Positions 1 through 6,146 of a DNA stretch of 8,011 bases are shown piece by piece (position 1 is the first letter of the stretch; each line of letters starts with the position of its first letter). The notes beneath the pieces are model-generated. The model saw only the letters and a program-made list of their open reading frames with translations, had not been told where the DNA came from and did not search any database. Both the position numbers and the translations under genes were made by a program. Origin of the DNA: an uncultured Desulfobacterales bacterium (lineage in GTDB: Bacteria > Desulfobacterota > Desulfobacteria > Desulfobacterales > JAFDCJ01); the NCBI GenBank assembly GCA_945787595.1, contig CALZJV010000273.1, forward strand, positions 1 to 8,011, read 5' to 3'.

Positions 1-672
1 CGGCTGACCATCGAAGGTGCTCAGCGGCTGTCGGAAAAAGAGATAGCACAACAGGCCGGGGTCAGCATGGACGTAAATATTCTGGCGGTGAATCTGTCGC
101 TGGTCCGAAAACGGTTGCTGGCCCATCCCTGGATCGCAGAAGCCGGCGTCAGCAGAGAGATACCATCCGGACTCAGCATCCGGATTAAGGAACATAAACC
201 GCTTGCGGTGGTCGATGTGGGCAAAAAATTTCTAATTAACCATTCGGGTAAAATATTTAAGGCCTGGAATGCATCGGATCCGGCCGATCTTCCGGTGGTC
301 AGCGGTCTCAACGTTTTGGATCTGCCCCCCGTATCCGGACAGACGGATCCGTCAACAGGAAAAATCGCCCGGGAACGCACAGCTCCCTTTAAAGCGGTGA
401 TGAAGGTCTTAAGGCTGGGCGGGCAGCAGGGAAGCGTTCTGCCGAATCATTTAATCAGACAGATTCAGGTCGACCGGCAAATCGGCCTCACTCTACTCGC
501 TTTTGACCGGATTAAGACCATAAATCTTGGCTATGACGATTATGACGGCAAATACAATATGCTCGCCAATCTATTTTCGTATCTTAAGCATCAACAAAGC
601 GTATCTGACTTTGATCGCATCGATTTGAATAATTTAAATCGTGTGGTGTTAAACCCCCTGAGGCAGGAGTAA
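1..672 (+). CDS. ftsQ: Cell division protein FtsQ, 3' part (start outside window)
   Basis: FtsQ is a bitopic inner-membrane divisome protein whose periplasmic part recruits FtsL/FtsB and later proteins. The frame is open from base 1 to the TAA at 670-672, giving 223 visible residues, so the cytoplasmic tail, membrane segment and start of the POTRA domain are missing. Visible residues 1-66 match the POTRA pattern: I-E-G near the edge, LSEKEIAQQAGV, NIL-V, L--HPWIAEAGVSREIPSGLSIRIKEHKPLAVV. The rest is the beta domain, with the strand-turn set LVAFDR-like, INLGYDDYDGKYNML and a closing RVVLNPLRQE that fits the usual FtsQ end. An internal ATG at 67 is not the start, since homology runs upstream of it. 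The gene leads into ftsA, as is normal in dcw clusters, but the spacer is unusually long and holds a repeat element. The identification rests on motif and context, and both are strong. Confidence 0.93.
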   Translation, partial: RLTIEGAQRLSEKEIAQQAGVSMDVNILAVNLSLVRKRLLAHPWIAEAGVSREIPSGLSIRIKEHKPLAVVDVGKKFLINHSGKIFKAWNASDPADLPVVSGLNVLDLPPVSGQTDPSTGKIARERTAPFKAVMKVLRLGGQQGSVLPNHLIRQIQVDRQIGLTLLAFDRIKTINLGYDDYDGKYNMLANLFSYLKHQQSVSDFDRIDLNNLNRVVLNPLRQE

Positions 673-760
673 GTAAGCCGCAATTCGATAAAAACGCAAG
701 AACCGCAGGAGGAAAACTAGACCGGTCACAAGAAGAACTTAGTTCGCTGTGCTCCCAATT

Positions 761-941
761 GGAATGTTGGAATAGTGGATCAATGGAATGATGGGTTTTG
801 GCCTCCGGCTCTCAGGGCCTGCGGCTAGGAGAGGAAAATGGGATGATGGCTTCGCATTGAAAATCATTGTGGCACGGAATTATAAAATGGAAAACTTCCT
901 TTCAAACCCAATGTTCCAACGTTCCAGCATTCCATTATTCC
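761..941. repeat. Inverted-arm short-unit repeat element E1
   Basis: The left arm (761-801) reads as four tandem 8-mers, GGAATGTT, GGAATAGT, GGATCAAT and GGAATGAT, then GGGTTTTGG. The right arm (903-941), read on the minus strand, gives GGAATAAT, GGAATGCT, GGAACGTT and GGAACATT, then GGGTTTG. So the two arms are inverted copies with the same unit length, count and inner end, but each unit is degenerate at its last four bases. The core (802-902) is unique and GC-rich at its left side. Transcribed RNA could fold into a long imperfect hairpin. No transposase, clear target duplication or reading frame is visible. It could be a non-autonomous mobile element or an unnamed intergenic repeat family; I cannot name it. 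Confidence 0.8.
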
Positions 942-992
942 ATCTACAAATTTTATATGCCGGGGCTATATAAGCAATATATTTTCAATAGG

Positions 993-1021
993 TTGTAGAA
1001 TTTCCGAGACGTTTGAATAAT
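993..1021 (+). promoter_or_regulatory. Candidate sigma-70 type promoter for ftsA
   Basis: A -35-like TTGTAG (993-998) and a -10-like AATAAT (1016-1021) are separated by 17 bp, in AT-rich DNA about 50 bp before the ftsA start. The -10 matches the consensus at 5 of 6 positions and the -35 at 3 of 6, so the call is weak. It is plausible because E1 separates ftsA from the upstream dcw genes. Confidence 0.3.
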
Positions 1022-1042
1022 GACATTAAACAGGCAATAGTC

Positions 1043-1056
1043 AATCCCGCGGGATT
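1043..1056. promoter_or_regulatory. Perfect 14-bp palindrome before the ftsA ribosome binding site
   Basis: AATCCCGCGGGATT is fully self-complementary and ends two bases before the AAGGAG of ftsA. It could be an operator for a dimeric regulator, or in RNA a small hairpin (5-bp stem, CGCG loop) next to the ribosome binding site. No known regulator motif is recognised. Confidence 0.4.
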
Positions 1057-1058
1057 AC

Positions 1059-1064
1059 AAGGAG
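1059..1064 (+). promoter_or_regulatory. Ribosome binding site of ftsA
   Basis: AAGGAG lies 7 bases before the ATG at 1072, which fixes that codon as the start of ftsA. The first residues then lead directly into the nucleotide-binding motif expected at the FtsA N-terminus. Confidence 0.85.
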
Positions 1065-1071
1065 AACGTAA

Positions 1072-2298
1072 ATGCAACGACAAGAGGACCTTATTGTAGG
1101 TCTTGATATCGGAACGACGAAAATCTGTGCCGTGGTGGGCGAAATTTCGGGGCCTGATATCAATATCATCGGTATCGGAACTCACCCTTCCATCGGACTT
1201 CGCAAAGGTGTTGTCATCAATATCGAATCCACCGTGGAATCGATTAAAAAGGCGGTCGAAGAAGCAGAACTCATGGCAGGCTGTGAAATATCCTCTGTGT
1301 ATGCCGGCATTGCCGGAGGTCACATTACCGGGTTTAACAGTCGCGGAATTGTTGCCATCAAAGGAACCGAGATCTCTGATAACGATGTCGAGCGGGTGAT
1401 CGATGCTGCCCGGGCAGTAGCGATTCCGATGGATCGCGAAGTCATACATGTCCTGCCCCAGGAGTTTATTGTCGATGATGAAGCCGGAATCCAGAACCCG
1501 GTGGGAATGGCCGGTGTCCGGCTGGAAGCTAAAATTCACATCGTCACCGGTGCGGTTGCATCGGCCCACAACCTCGTAAAATGCGCCAATCGATCCGGAC
1601 TCGATGTCAGCGATATCGTCCTGGAATCCCTGGCATCCGGCGAGGCCGTCCTGACAGAAGAAGAAAAACAGCTGGGCACCGCCCTTCTTGACCTTGGCGG
1701 AGGAACCACCGATCTGGCGATATTTTCCGGCAAAAATATCAAACACACCTTTGTGCTGGCTCTGGGCGGCAACAACCTGACAAACGACATTGCCGTAGGA
1801 TTGCGGGCACCCCAGACCGAGGCCGAAAAAATTAAAAAGAAATACGGCACCTGTGTTGCCCGGGACATCAGCGGTGATGAAGCCATCGAGGTCCCCGGTT
1901 TGGGAGGAAGAGAACCTCGCAAACTTCCGCGACAGATTCTTGGAGAGATCCTGGAACCGCGTATGGAAGAAATTTTCGAGTTAACCCACCGTGAAATTTT
2001 CCGGGCCGGAATGGAAAATACGATCCCATCGGGATTTGTCTTAACCGGCGGAACGGCGCTGCTGGCGGACGTAACGGAAGTGGCTGAATCGATTTTCCAT
2101 TTGCCCACCCGTCTGGGCAAACCCCAGGGAATCAAAGGGCTGGTGGATGTGGTCAACAATCCGATGTATGCAACCGGCGTCGGGCTGGTTTTATACGGAG
2201 CACGTCATAGAGATTCTAAAAAGTTCAGGATTCGGGACAAAAACATCTTCAATCGTATCATGACTCGCATGAAAAAGTGGTTTCACGATGTCGTTTGA
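1072..2298 (+). CDS. ftsA: Cell division protein FtsA
   Basis: FtsA is an actin-like ATPase that tethers FtsZ filaments to the inner membrane and helps recruit later divisome proteins. The 408 residues are close to the usual FtsA length. The phosphate-1 motif is at 10-17 (GLDIGTTK), the phosphate-2 motif at 207-214 (DLGGGTTD) and the adenosine motif at 321-327 (GFVLTGG). The segment between about 84 and 165 is the FtsA-specific 1C domain, and the C-terminus (about 391-408, NRIMTRMKKWFHDVV) is the amphipathic membrane-targeting helix. No key residue is missing. It lies between ftsQ and ftsZ as in most dcw clusters. The upstream spacer with its repeat element, candidate promoter and palindrome suggests that ftsA may start its own transcript here. 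Identification is secure. Confidence 0.98.
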   Translation: MQRQEDLIVGLDIGTTKICAVVGEISGPDINIIGIGTHPSIGLRKGVVINIESTVESIKKAVEEAELMAGCEISSVYAGIAGGHITGFNSRGIVAIKGTEISDNDVERVIDAARAVAIPMDREVIHVLPQEFIVDDEAGIQNPVGMAGVRLEAKIHIVTGAVASAHNLVKCANRSGLDVSDIVLESLASGEAVLTEEEKQLGTALLDLGGGTTDLAIFSGKNIKHTFVLALGGNNLTNDIAVGLRAPQTEAEKIKKKYGTCVARDISGDEAIEVPGLGGREPRKLPRQILGEILEPRMEEIFELTHREIFRAGMENTIPSGFVLTGGTALLADVTEVAESIFHLPTRLGKPQGIKGLVDVVNNPMYATGVGLVLYGARHRDSKKFRIRDKNIFNRIMTRMKKWFHDVV

Positions 2299-2395
2299 TC
2301 AAAAATGCCTAAAATTAAGGAATACTATCTTTTTTATAACAAATAACAATTACTTAATAGTAACCAATAACTCAAACCGGTAGGAGGGCAAAAAA
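2299..2395 (+). other. ftsA-ftsZ gap, AT-rich, possible ftsZ promoter region
   Basis: This 97-bp gap is clearly more AT-rich than the genes on both sides. It contains a -10-like TATAAC at 2335-2340 without a good -35 at the right distance, and a weak 5-bp hairpin TTACT/AGTAA at 2350-2363. FtsZ often has extra promoters close upstream in other bacteria, so a promoter here is likely but not shown by the sequence. Confidence 0.35.
2382..2387 (+). promoter_or_regulatory. Strong ribosome binding site of ftsZ
   Basis: A full AGGAGG is followed after 8 bases, mostly A, by the ATG at 2396. It is the strongest plus-strand translation signal in the window, which agrees with the high FtsZ level cells need relative to FtsA. 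Confidence 0.88.
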
Positions 2396-3571
2396 ATGTT
2401 TACCTATGTTGAGACTGATAATTCGGCAAAAATCAAAGTCATCGGTGTCGGGGGTGCAGGAGGAAACGCTATAAACAACATGATCGCATCCAATCTGCAG
2501 GGTGTTAAGTTTATTGCGGCCAATACAGACGCCCAGGCCCTTGAAATATCCAAGGCGCCGATTCGGATCCAATTGGGCGAAGGTATGACCGAGGGCCTCG
2601 GGGCCGGGGCCAATCCCCAGGTCGGTAGGGATGCGGCCCTTGAAAATGAAGAAGAAATCAGACATGCTCTGGCGGACAGTCACATGGTATTTATCACAGC
2701 CGGATTCGGCGGTGGTACGGGTACCGGAGCGGCTCCGGTCATTGCTGAAATTTGCAAAGACCTGGGAGCCCTGACGGTCGCGGTTGTCACCAAACCCTTT
2801 TCCTTTGAGGGCAAAAAGCGATCCAGGATGGCGGAAGAGGGAATCGATACCTTGAAAAAGGTGGTCGATACGGCCATCACGATTCCTAACGACCGGCTCA
2901 GGGGTTTGGCATCCAAAAAAGCAACCCTGATGGAGATGTTCGTCAAGGCCGACGAAATCCTGCTCCACTCGGTCAAGGGAATCACCGACCTGATCATGAT
3001 GCCGGGTGTGGTGAATCTGGATTTTGCCGATGTCAGAACAACCATGTCAAAGGCCGGATTGGCTTTAATGGGGATTGGTATTTCATCCGGTGAACACCGG
3101 GCAGTGGAAGCCGCCGGAAAGGCAATCTCTCATCCGCTGCTTGAAGATGTGCCCATCAGAGGGGCCAGAGGCGTTTTGATGAATATCACCGCCACCAGCG
3201 ACATGGAATTCGAAGAGGTTGCCGAAGCCTCGGAGTATATCCACAGTGAAGTCGGTGAGGACGCTGAAATATTCTGGGGCACCTCCGTGGATGAAAGCCT
3301 GAGCGATGAAATGCGGGTAACGGTCATCGCTACCGGAATCGGCAATCAAAAAGAGATGATAGAGCAACCGGCCTCACACCTTCGGGGAAAAATCAGAGAC
3401 ATTACACCGGAGGATCTGGGGAAAGTTGTCGACTACGACGAGCCCACTTTCATTCGGCAGAAAAGGGCTGTGGGTGAATCATCCGGGGCTTTTTACAGGG
3501 GCACCGGCGGATCGGTCATCAATGACAACGATCTGGACGTCCCCACTTTTTTAAGAAGGAAGGCGGATTAA
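2396..3571 (+). CDS. ftsZ: Cell division protein FtsZ
   Basis: FtsZ is the tubulin-like GTPase that polymerises into the cytokinetic ring. The 391 residues fit the family. An N-terminal IKVIGVGGAGGNAINNM stretch (13-29) forms the first nucleotide-binding loop, the tubulin signature GGGTGTG is at 105-111, and the synergy (T7) loop NLDFAD is at 207-212 with the catalytic aspartates present. The GTPase and C-terminal domains run to about 320 (VTVIATGIG). A linker of roughly 60 residues follows, then the conserved C-terminal peptide DVPTFLRRKAD (381-391), which binds FtsA and other partners. All key residues are present, so it should be active. It follows ftsA with its own strong ribosome binding site. 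The dcw cluster seems to end here, since the next gene is not a wall or division gene. Confidence 0.99.
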   Translation: MFTYVETDNSAKIKVIGVGGAGGNAINNMIASNLQGVKFIAANTDAQALEISKAPIRIQLGEGMTEGLGAGANPQVGRDAALENEEEIRHALADSHMVFITAGFGGGTGTGAAPVIAEICKDLGALTVAVVTKPFSFEGKKRSRMAEEGIDTLKKVVDTAITIPNDRLRGLASKKATLMEMFVKADEILLHSVKGITDLIMMPGVVNLDFADVRTTMSKAGLALMGIGISSGEHRAVEAAGKAISHPLLEDVPIRGARGVLMNITATSDMEFEEVAEASEYIHSEVGEDAEIFWGTSVDESLSDEMRVTVIATGIGNQKEMIEQPASHLRGKIRDITPEDLGKVVDYDEPTFIRQKRAVGESSGAFYRGTGGSVINDNDLDVPTFLRRKAD

Positions 3572-3591
3572 CGAATCCGATAAATGTCTGA

Positions 3592-3621
3592 GCTTTTTCC
3601 GAGATTACGCTTGGAAAAAGT
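3592..3621 (+). terminator. Hairpin after ftsZ, possible terminator without a U tract
   Basis: CTTTTTCCGAG (3593-3603) pairs with CTTGGAAAAAG (3610-3620) around a 6-base loop, with one G-U pair, 22 bases after the ftsZ stop. Position and stem fit a transcript end, but no run of T follows, so it may protect the 3' end of the mRNA rather than stop transcription. Confidence 0.35.
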
Positions 3622-3646
3622 GGTCCTACGGAGCAGCAAATTTAAT

Positions 3647-3812
3647 ATTGAAGACTGAAGATTGAAGAGTCGTGGTTGTCGCTTCGCTCTGCCTTTTTTA
3701 TGATCTGTTTTTAATAATTGATCCCGCCGGCTTCCGGCTCGTAGAGTGCAGATCCTACTGCTCGGAGGGAGGCGGACCTTAAATATTCAATCTTCAATCG
3801 ACAATATTCAAT
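3647..3812. repeat. Inverted-arm short-unit repeat element E2
   Basis: The left arm (3647-3667) is three tandem 7-mers: ATTGAAG, ACTGAAG, ATTGAAG. The right arm (3785-3812), read on the minus strand, is four: ATTGAAT, ATTGTCG, ATTGAAG, ATTGAAT. The 117-bp core contains a CGCTTCGCTCTGCC stretch, a T run (3694-3699) and a tight GCCGG-CTT-CCGGC hairpin (3726-3738). The layout is the same as E1, but unit length and sequence differ. No coding capacity is visible. Confidence 0.8.
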
Positions 3813-3901
3813 CAATTGTATTTGTGATTTGCTGAAACCTTCATTTCTTTACAACATGTTGTTTGAAAAAATGGACTAAGGGTCCAGTTTTCCGTGGTCC
3901 G

Positions 3902-3930
3902 TTGCAAAAAGCTTTGAGCAGGCTTATATT
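3902..3930 (+). promoter_or_regulatory. Candidate sigma-70 type promoter of the radical SAM gene
   Basis: TTGCAA (3902-3907) and TATATT (3925-3930) are 17 bp apart. The -10 matches consensus at 5 of 6 and the -35 at 4 of 6. Transcription would start near 3937, leaving a leader of about 90-100 bases that includes the 3976-3994 hairpin. This is the best promoter-like pair in the spacer. Confidence 0.4.
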
Positions 3931-3975
3931 TTAAATGATCTTTCACGTCATATCAGTATGGCGTAAAATCATCTG

Positions 3976-3994
3976 CTGCACCGATACGGTGCGG
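3976..3994 (+). promoter_or_regulatory. Leader hairpin before the radical SAM gene
   Basis: GCACCG (3978-3983) pairs with CGGTGC (3987-3992) around an ATA loop, and two more pairs (one G-U) extend the stem. A moderately T-rich stretch (3995-4002) follows, so it could act as a weak attenuator or simply as leader structure. No riboswitch class, including cobalamin, is recognised. Confidence 0.3.
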
Positions 3995-4039
3995 TTGGTT
4001 TTGCATGCAACGACCACCCTTTGAGTGACATCCGGCAAC

Positions 4040-5770
4040 ATGGTAAAGAAAACCCTAAAAGCGGCTCGGCAATCAATTGAATCCGAAATTGGAACCATTC
4101 GAAAACAGTGGCGCGGAAAAATCAGCGTTGTCCTGCTGTATCCCAACCGCTATCACGTCGGCATGTCCAATCTCGGGTTTCAGACTGTCTATCGGCTTCT
4201 CAACAGCTTTGATCATGTTGTCTGCGAAAGAGCTTTTCTACCGGAGAATAGCGCCTCTGAAACTCCACGGCCGGCCACCGTGGAGTCGAACAGGCCCATT
4301 ACCGATGCTGATATCATCGCTTTTTCCATCTCTTTTGAAAACGACTACCCCTATCTGCTTGATATTCTGGATAGAGCCGGGATCCCCCTGAAATCCAGCG
4401 ATAGGGCAAGCCGCCATCCGCTTGTGATTGCAGGCGGTGTGGCCTGTTTCCTGAACCCGGAGCCCCTGGCACCCTTTATCGATTGTTTTCTTATCGGTGA
4501 AGCCGAAGAAATATTGCCCCAATTTTTCCAGCTATTTGAACCCCAAACGGACAGAAAAGCAATCTTAAAAAACCTGGCACGCAATGTTCCCGGTACTTAT
4601 ATCCCTGCCTTTTATCGGCCGCGATACCACGATGACGGCACGCTTGCAGCCTTTGACCCTCTGGAGGATGTGCCGCCGGAAGTTGAACGTGTCTATTTAA
4701 AAGATATCAGCCGGACGTCTACCTGCAGCGCGGTGGTGACCCCGCACACCACCTTTGATCGGTCGTTTTTGATTGAAGTCGGCCGAGGTTGTCCCCATGG
4801 ATGTCGTTTCTGCAGCGCCGGATTCGTTTACCGGCCCCCAAGATTTCGCCCCATTTCCCAGCTAGCTCAAACCATAAACCAGGGTGCTCGCCTGACCGAC
4901 CGTATCGGGCTCGTGGGTGCTGCAGTATCCGACCTGCCGGAAATTGAAAAATTGTGCGGACAATTCCATGATAAAGGTATCAGAATTTCGTTCAGTTCCC
5001 TGCGAGCCGATCGACTAACACCGGGATTGCTTTCAGCTCTAAAACAAAGCAAGGTCAAAACAGCCACGATTGCTCCGGAAGTCGGAACCGACCGCCTGCG
5101 CCGGGTTATCAACAAGGGACTTACTGAAAAAGACATTTTAGCGGCAGCCTCGACTCTGGTGGAAAACGGCATACCCAATTTAAAACTATATTTTATGATT
5201 GGTCTGCCCACCGAAACCGCGTCGGATGTGGATGCAGTTATCCAACTTGTCAAAAAAATCAAACATCGGTTTTTAACGTCCAGCCGCACCCGAAAAAAAA
5301 TCGGACAAATCACCGTCAGTCTCAATTCTTTTGTCCCCAAGCCCTTTACGCCCTTTCAGTGGAGCGCTATGGACGAGGTCAGTGTGTTAAAGACCAAAAT
5401 CAAGAAAATCAAAAATGAATTGAAAAAGGTGGCCAATCTGCGGATAAATTCGGATGTCCCTCGCTGGGCCTATATCCAGGCGTTGTTTTCACGCGGTGAT
5501 CGAAAGGTTGCCGCTATTCTGTCATTGGCCCAAGCCAACCGCGGCAACTGGGCTCAAACCTTTAAAACTGTGCCTGTAAACCCGGATTTTTATGTCTACA
5601 GAGAGCGTACCATGAATGAGCGCTTTCCCTGGGATTTTATCGACCATGGCATCAAAAAGTCTTTTCTCCAGCGGGAATATCAGCGAGCCGTGCAAGGGCA
5701 GACGACACCGGATTGTCGAGTGGAGACCTGCCGCATTTGCGGAGTCTGTAAGGAAGATAAACTCATATGA
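4040..5770 (+). CDS. B12-binding-like radical SAM protein of unknown function
   Basis: This protein belongs to the radical SAM superfamily, which uses a [4Fe-4S] cluster to cleave S-adenosylmethionine to a radical. From the ATG at 4040 it has 576 residues. The N-terminal part (about 20-165) resembles the B12-binding-like domain of such proteins (VVLLYPNRYHVGMSNLGFQ, then VIAGGVACFLNPEP and IGEAEE), but the cobalamin-ligating DxHxxG motif is not seen. The core begins at GRGCPHGCRFC, with the cluster cysteines at 251, 255 and 258. The end carries four more cysteines (559, 564, 567, 570), which could hold a second cluster or zinc. It resembles, from memory, the TIGR03960-type uncharacterised family. 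The start is uncertain: GTG at 4025 follows an in-frame TGA directly, and neither start has a clear ribosome binding site. A candidate promoter upstream suggests separate expression from ftsZ. The substrate is unknown. Confidence 0.88.
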   Translation: MVKKTLKAARQSIESEIGTIRKQWRGKISVVLLYPNRYHVGMSNLGFQTVYRLLNSFDHVVCERAFLPENSASETPRPATVESNRPITDADIIAFSISFENDYPYLLDILDRAGIPLKSSDRASRHPLVIAGGVACFLNPEPLAPFIDCFLIGEAEEILPQFFQLFEPQTDRKAILKNLARNVPGTYIPAFYRPRYHDDGTLAAFDPLEDVPPEVERVYLKDISRTSTCSAVVTPHTTFDRSFLIEVGRGCPHGCRFCSAGFVYRPPRFRPISQLAQTINQGARLTDRIGLVGAAVSDLPEIEKLCGQFHDKGIRISFSSLRADRLTPGLLSALKQSKVKTATIAPEVGTDRLRRVINKGLTEKDILAAASTLVENGIPNLKLYFMIGLPTETASDVDAVIQLVKKIKHRFLTSSRTRKKIGQITVSLNSFVPKPFTPFQWSAMDEVSVLKTKIKKIKNELKKVANLRINSDVPRWAYIQALFSRGDRKVAAILSLAQANRGNWAQTFKTVPVNPDFYVYRERTMNERFPWDFIDHGIKKSFLQREYQRAVQGQTTPDCRVETCRICGVCKEDKLI

Positions 5771-6134
5771 AACTACATTCAAAATAACCGTTTTGCCACT
5801 AAGCCACTAAGACACGAAGTGATGATATATATTTTAAATCATTAGACCTATTATGGGTACGGAACCAATATATTTCACTGTAATCTTAGTGCCTTGGTGT
5901 CTTTGTGGCTGAACAGAAAACATCAAAGTTTCTTTTTTGATCAGACTGGACGCTCGCGGCCAGCGGCGCCGCTCGCATGCTAACTGGCATGAATCCCAAC
6001 GTTTTTTCAAAAAGGAATTATTGATGACATGCAAAGATACGCCGGGGAATTCAACGCACAACACACAAGCTATCGCTGAAAACCCCAGCGGATTGAAGTA
6101 TGGCTCTGGGCAATCCTGGAAAAAACGCGTCGCC
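5771..6134. other. Convergent spacer between the radical SAM gene and the PA2779-family gene
   Basis: This stretch holds element E3 (5795-5909), a weak A/T hairpin (5922-5941), and a GC-rich block (about 5946-5991) unlike its surroundings. That block contains the perfect 12-bp palindrome AGCGGCGCCGCT (5962-5973) and the hairpin CATGC/GCATG (5976-5991). A possible 40-codon frame begins at 6024. No hairpin followed by a clear T run is seen for either converging gene, although a stem CGCTG/CAGCG lies at 6074-6090. Confidence 0.7.
5795..5909. repeat. Inverted-arm short-unit repeat element E3
   Basis: The left arm (5795-5818) is three tandem 8-mers: GCCACTAA, GCCACTAA, GACACGAA, followed by GTGATGATAT. 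The right arm (5886-5909), read on the minus strand, is GCCACAAA, GACACCAA, GGCACTAA, followed by GATTACAGTG, so the pairing continues inward. The core is short and AT-rich. The unit type resembles, from memory, the CACTAAGACACGAAG-like repeats found between genes in many environmental bacteria. It sits between convergent genes, where a long hairpin could act as a transcript end in both directions. Confidence 0.82.
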
Positions 6135-6146
6135 TTATCGCTGTGA
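6024..6146 (+). CDS. Possible 40-residue small protein, weak
   Basis: An ATG at 6024 follows an AAGGA (6012-6016) at 7 bases, which is a usable ribosome binding site, and the frame runs to a TGA at 6144-6146, giving 40 residues. The product (MTCKDTPGNSTHNT at the start, WKKRVALSL at the end) is polar with a basic C-terminus and matches no family I know. It has no signal peptide or membrane segment. Its last 12 bases overlap the 3' end of the convergent PA2779-family gene. It could be chance, or the remnant of a longer gene, and I rate it low. Confidence 0.2.
   Translation: MTCKDTPGNSTHNTQAIAENPSGLKYGSGQSWKKRVALSL

Larger units (their letters stand above)
673..1071. other. ftsQ-ftsA spacer, 399 bp
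   Basis: No credible gene is seen here. The spacer holds an orphan Shine-Dalgarno-like AGGAGG at 707-712 with no start codon after it, the inverted-arm repeat element E1 (761-941), an AT-rich stretch (about 945-1040) with a candidate promoter, and a perfect 14-bp palindrome just before the ftsA ribosome binding site. A 61-codon frame at 788-973 lies mostly inside E1 and is not believable as a gene. Confidence 0.8.
3572..4039. other. Spacer between ftsZ and the radical SAM gene
   Basis: No gene is seen in about 470 bp. In order it holds a hairpin just after ftsZ (3592-3621), the inverted-arm element E2 (3647-3812), a perfect 12-bp palindrome ACAACATGTTGT (3851-3862), a small hairpin TGGAC/GTCCA (3872-3886), a candidate promoter (3902-3930), a hairpin in the would-be leader (3976-3994) and a 10-bp palindrome TTGCATGCAA (4001-4010). 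Confidence 0.75.

Noticed and set aside
761..941. E1 as a CRISPR array or a complete insertion sequence
   Set aside because: Units are only 8 bp and contiguous without spacers, arms are inverted, and there is no transposase frame or clear target duplication.
788..973. 61-codon plus-strand reading frame between ftsQ and ftsA
   Set aside because: It lies mostly within repeat element E1, has no good ribosome binding site, and its product shows no family features.
985..3367. Long antisense frames over ftsA and ftsZ (up to 253 codons)
   Set aside because: They mirror the codon structure of well-identified division genes, lack ribosome binding sites, and the products look like no protein family.
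3641..4039. Cobalamin riboswitch before the B12-like radical SAM gene
   Set aside because: I see no recognisable B12-box or extended multi-stem fold, only short hairpins and palindromes.
5922..5941. Hairpin ATCAAAG/TTTTGAT as a bidirectional terminator
   Set aside because: The stem is almost all A-T with a G-U pair, so it is too weak to call.
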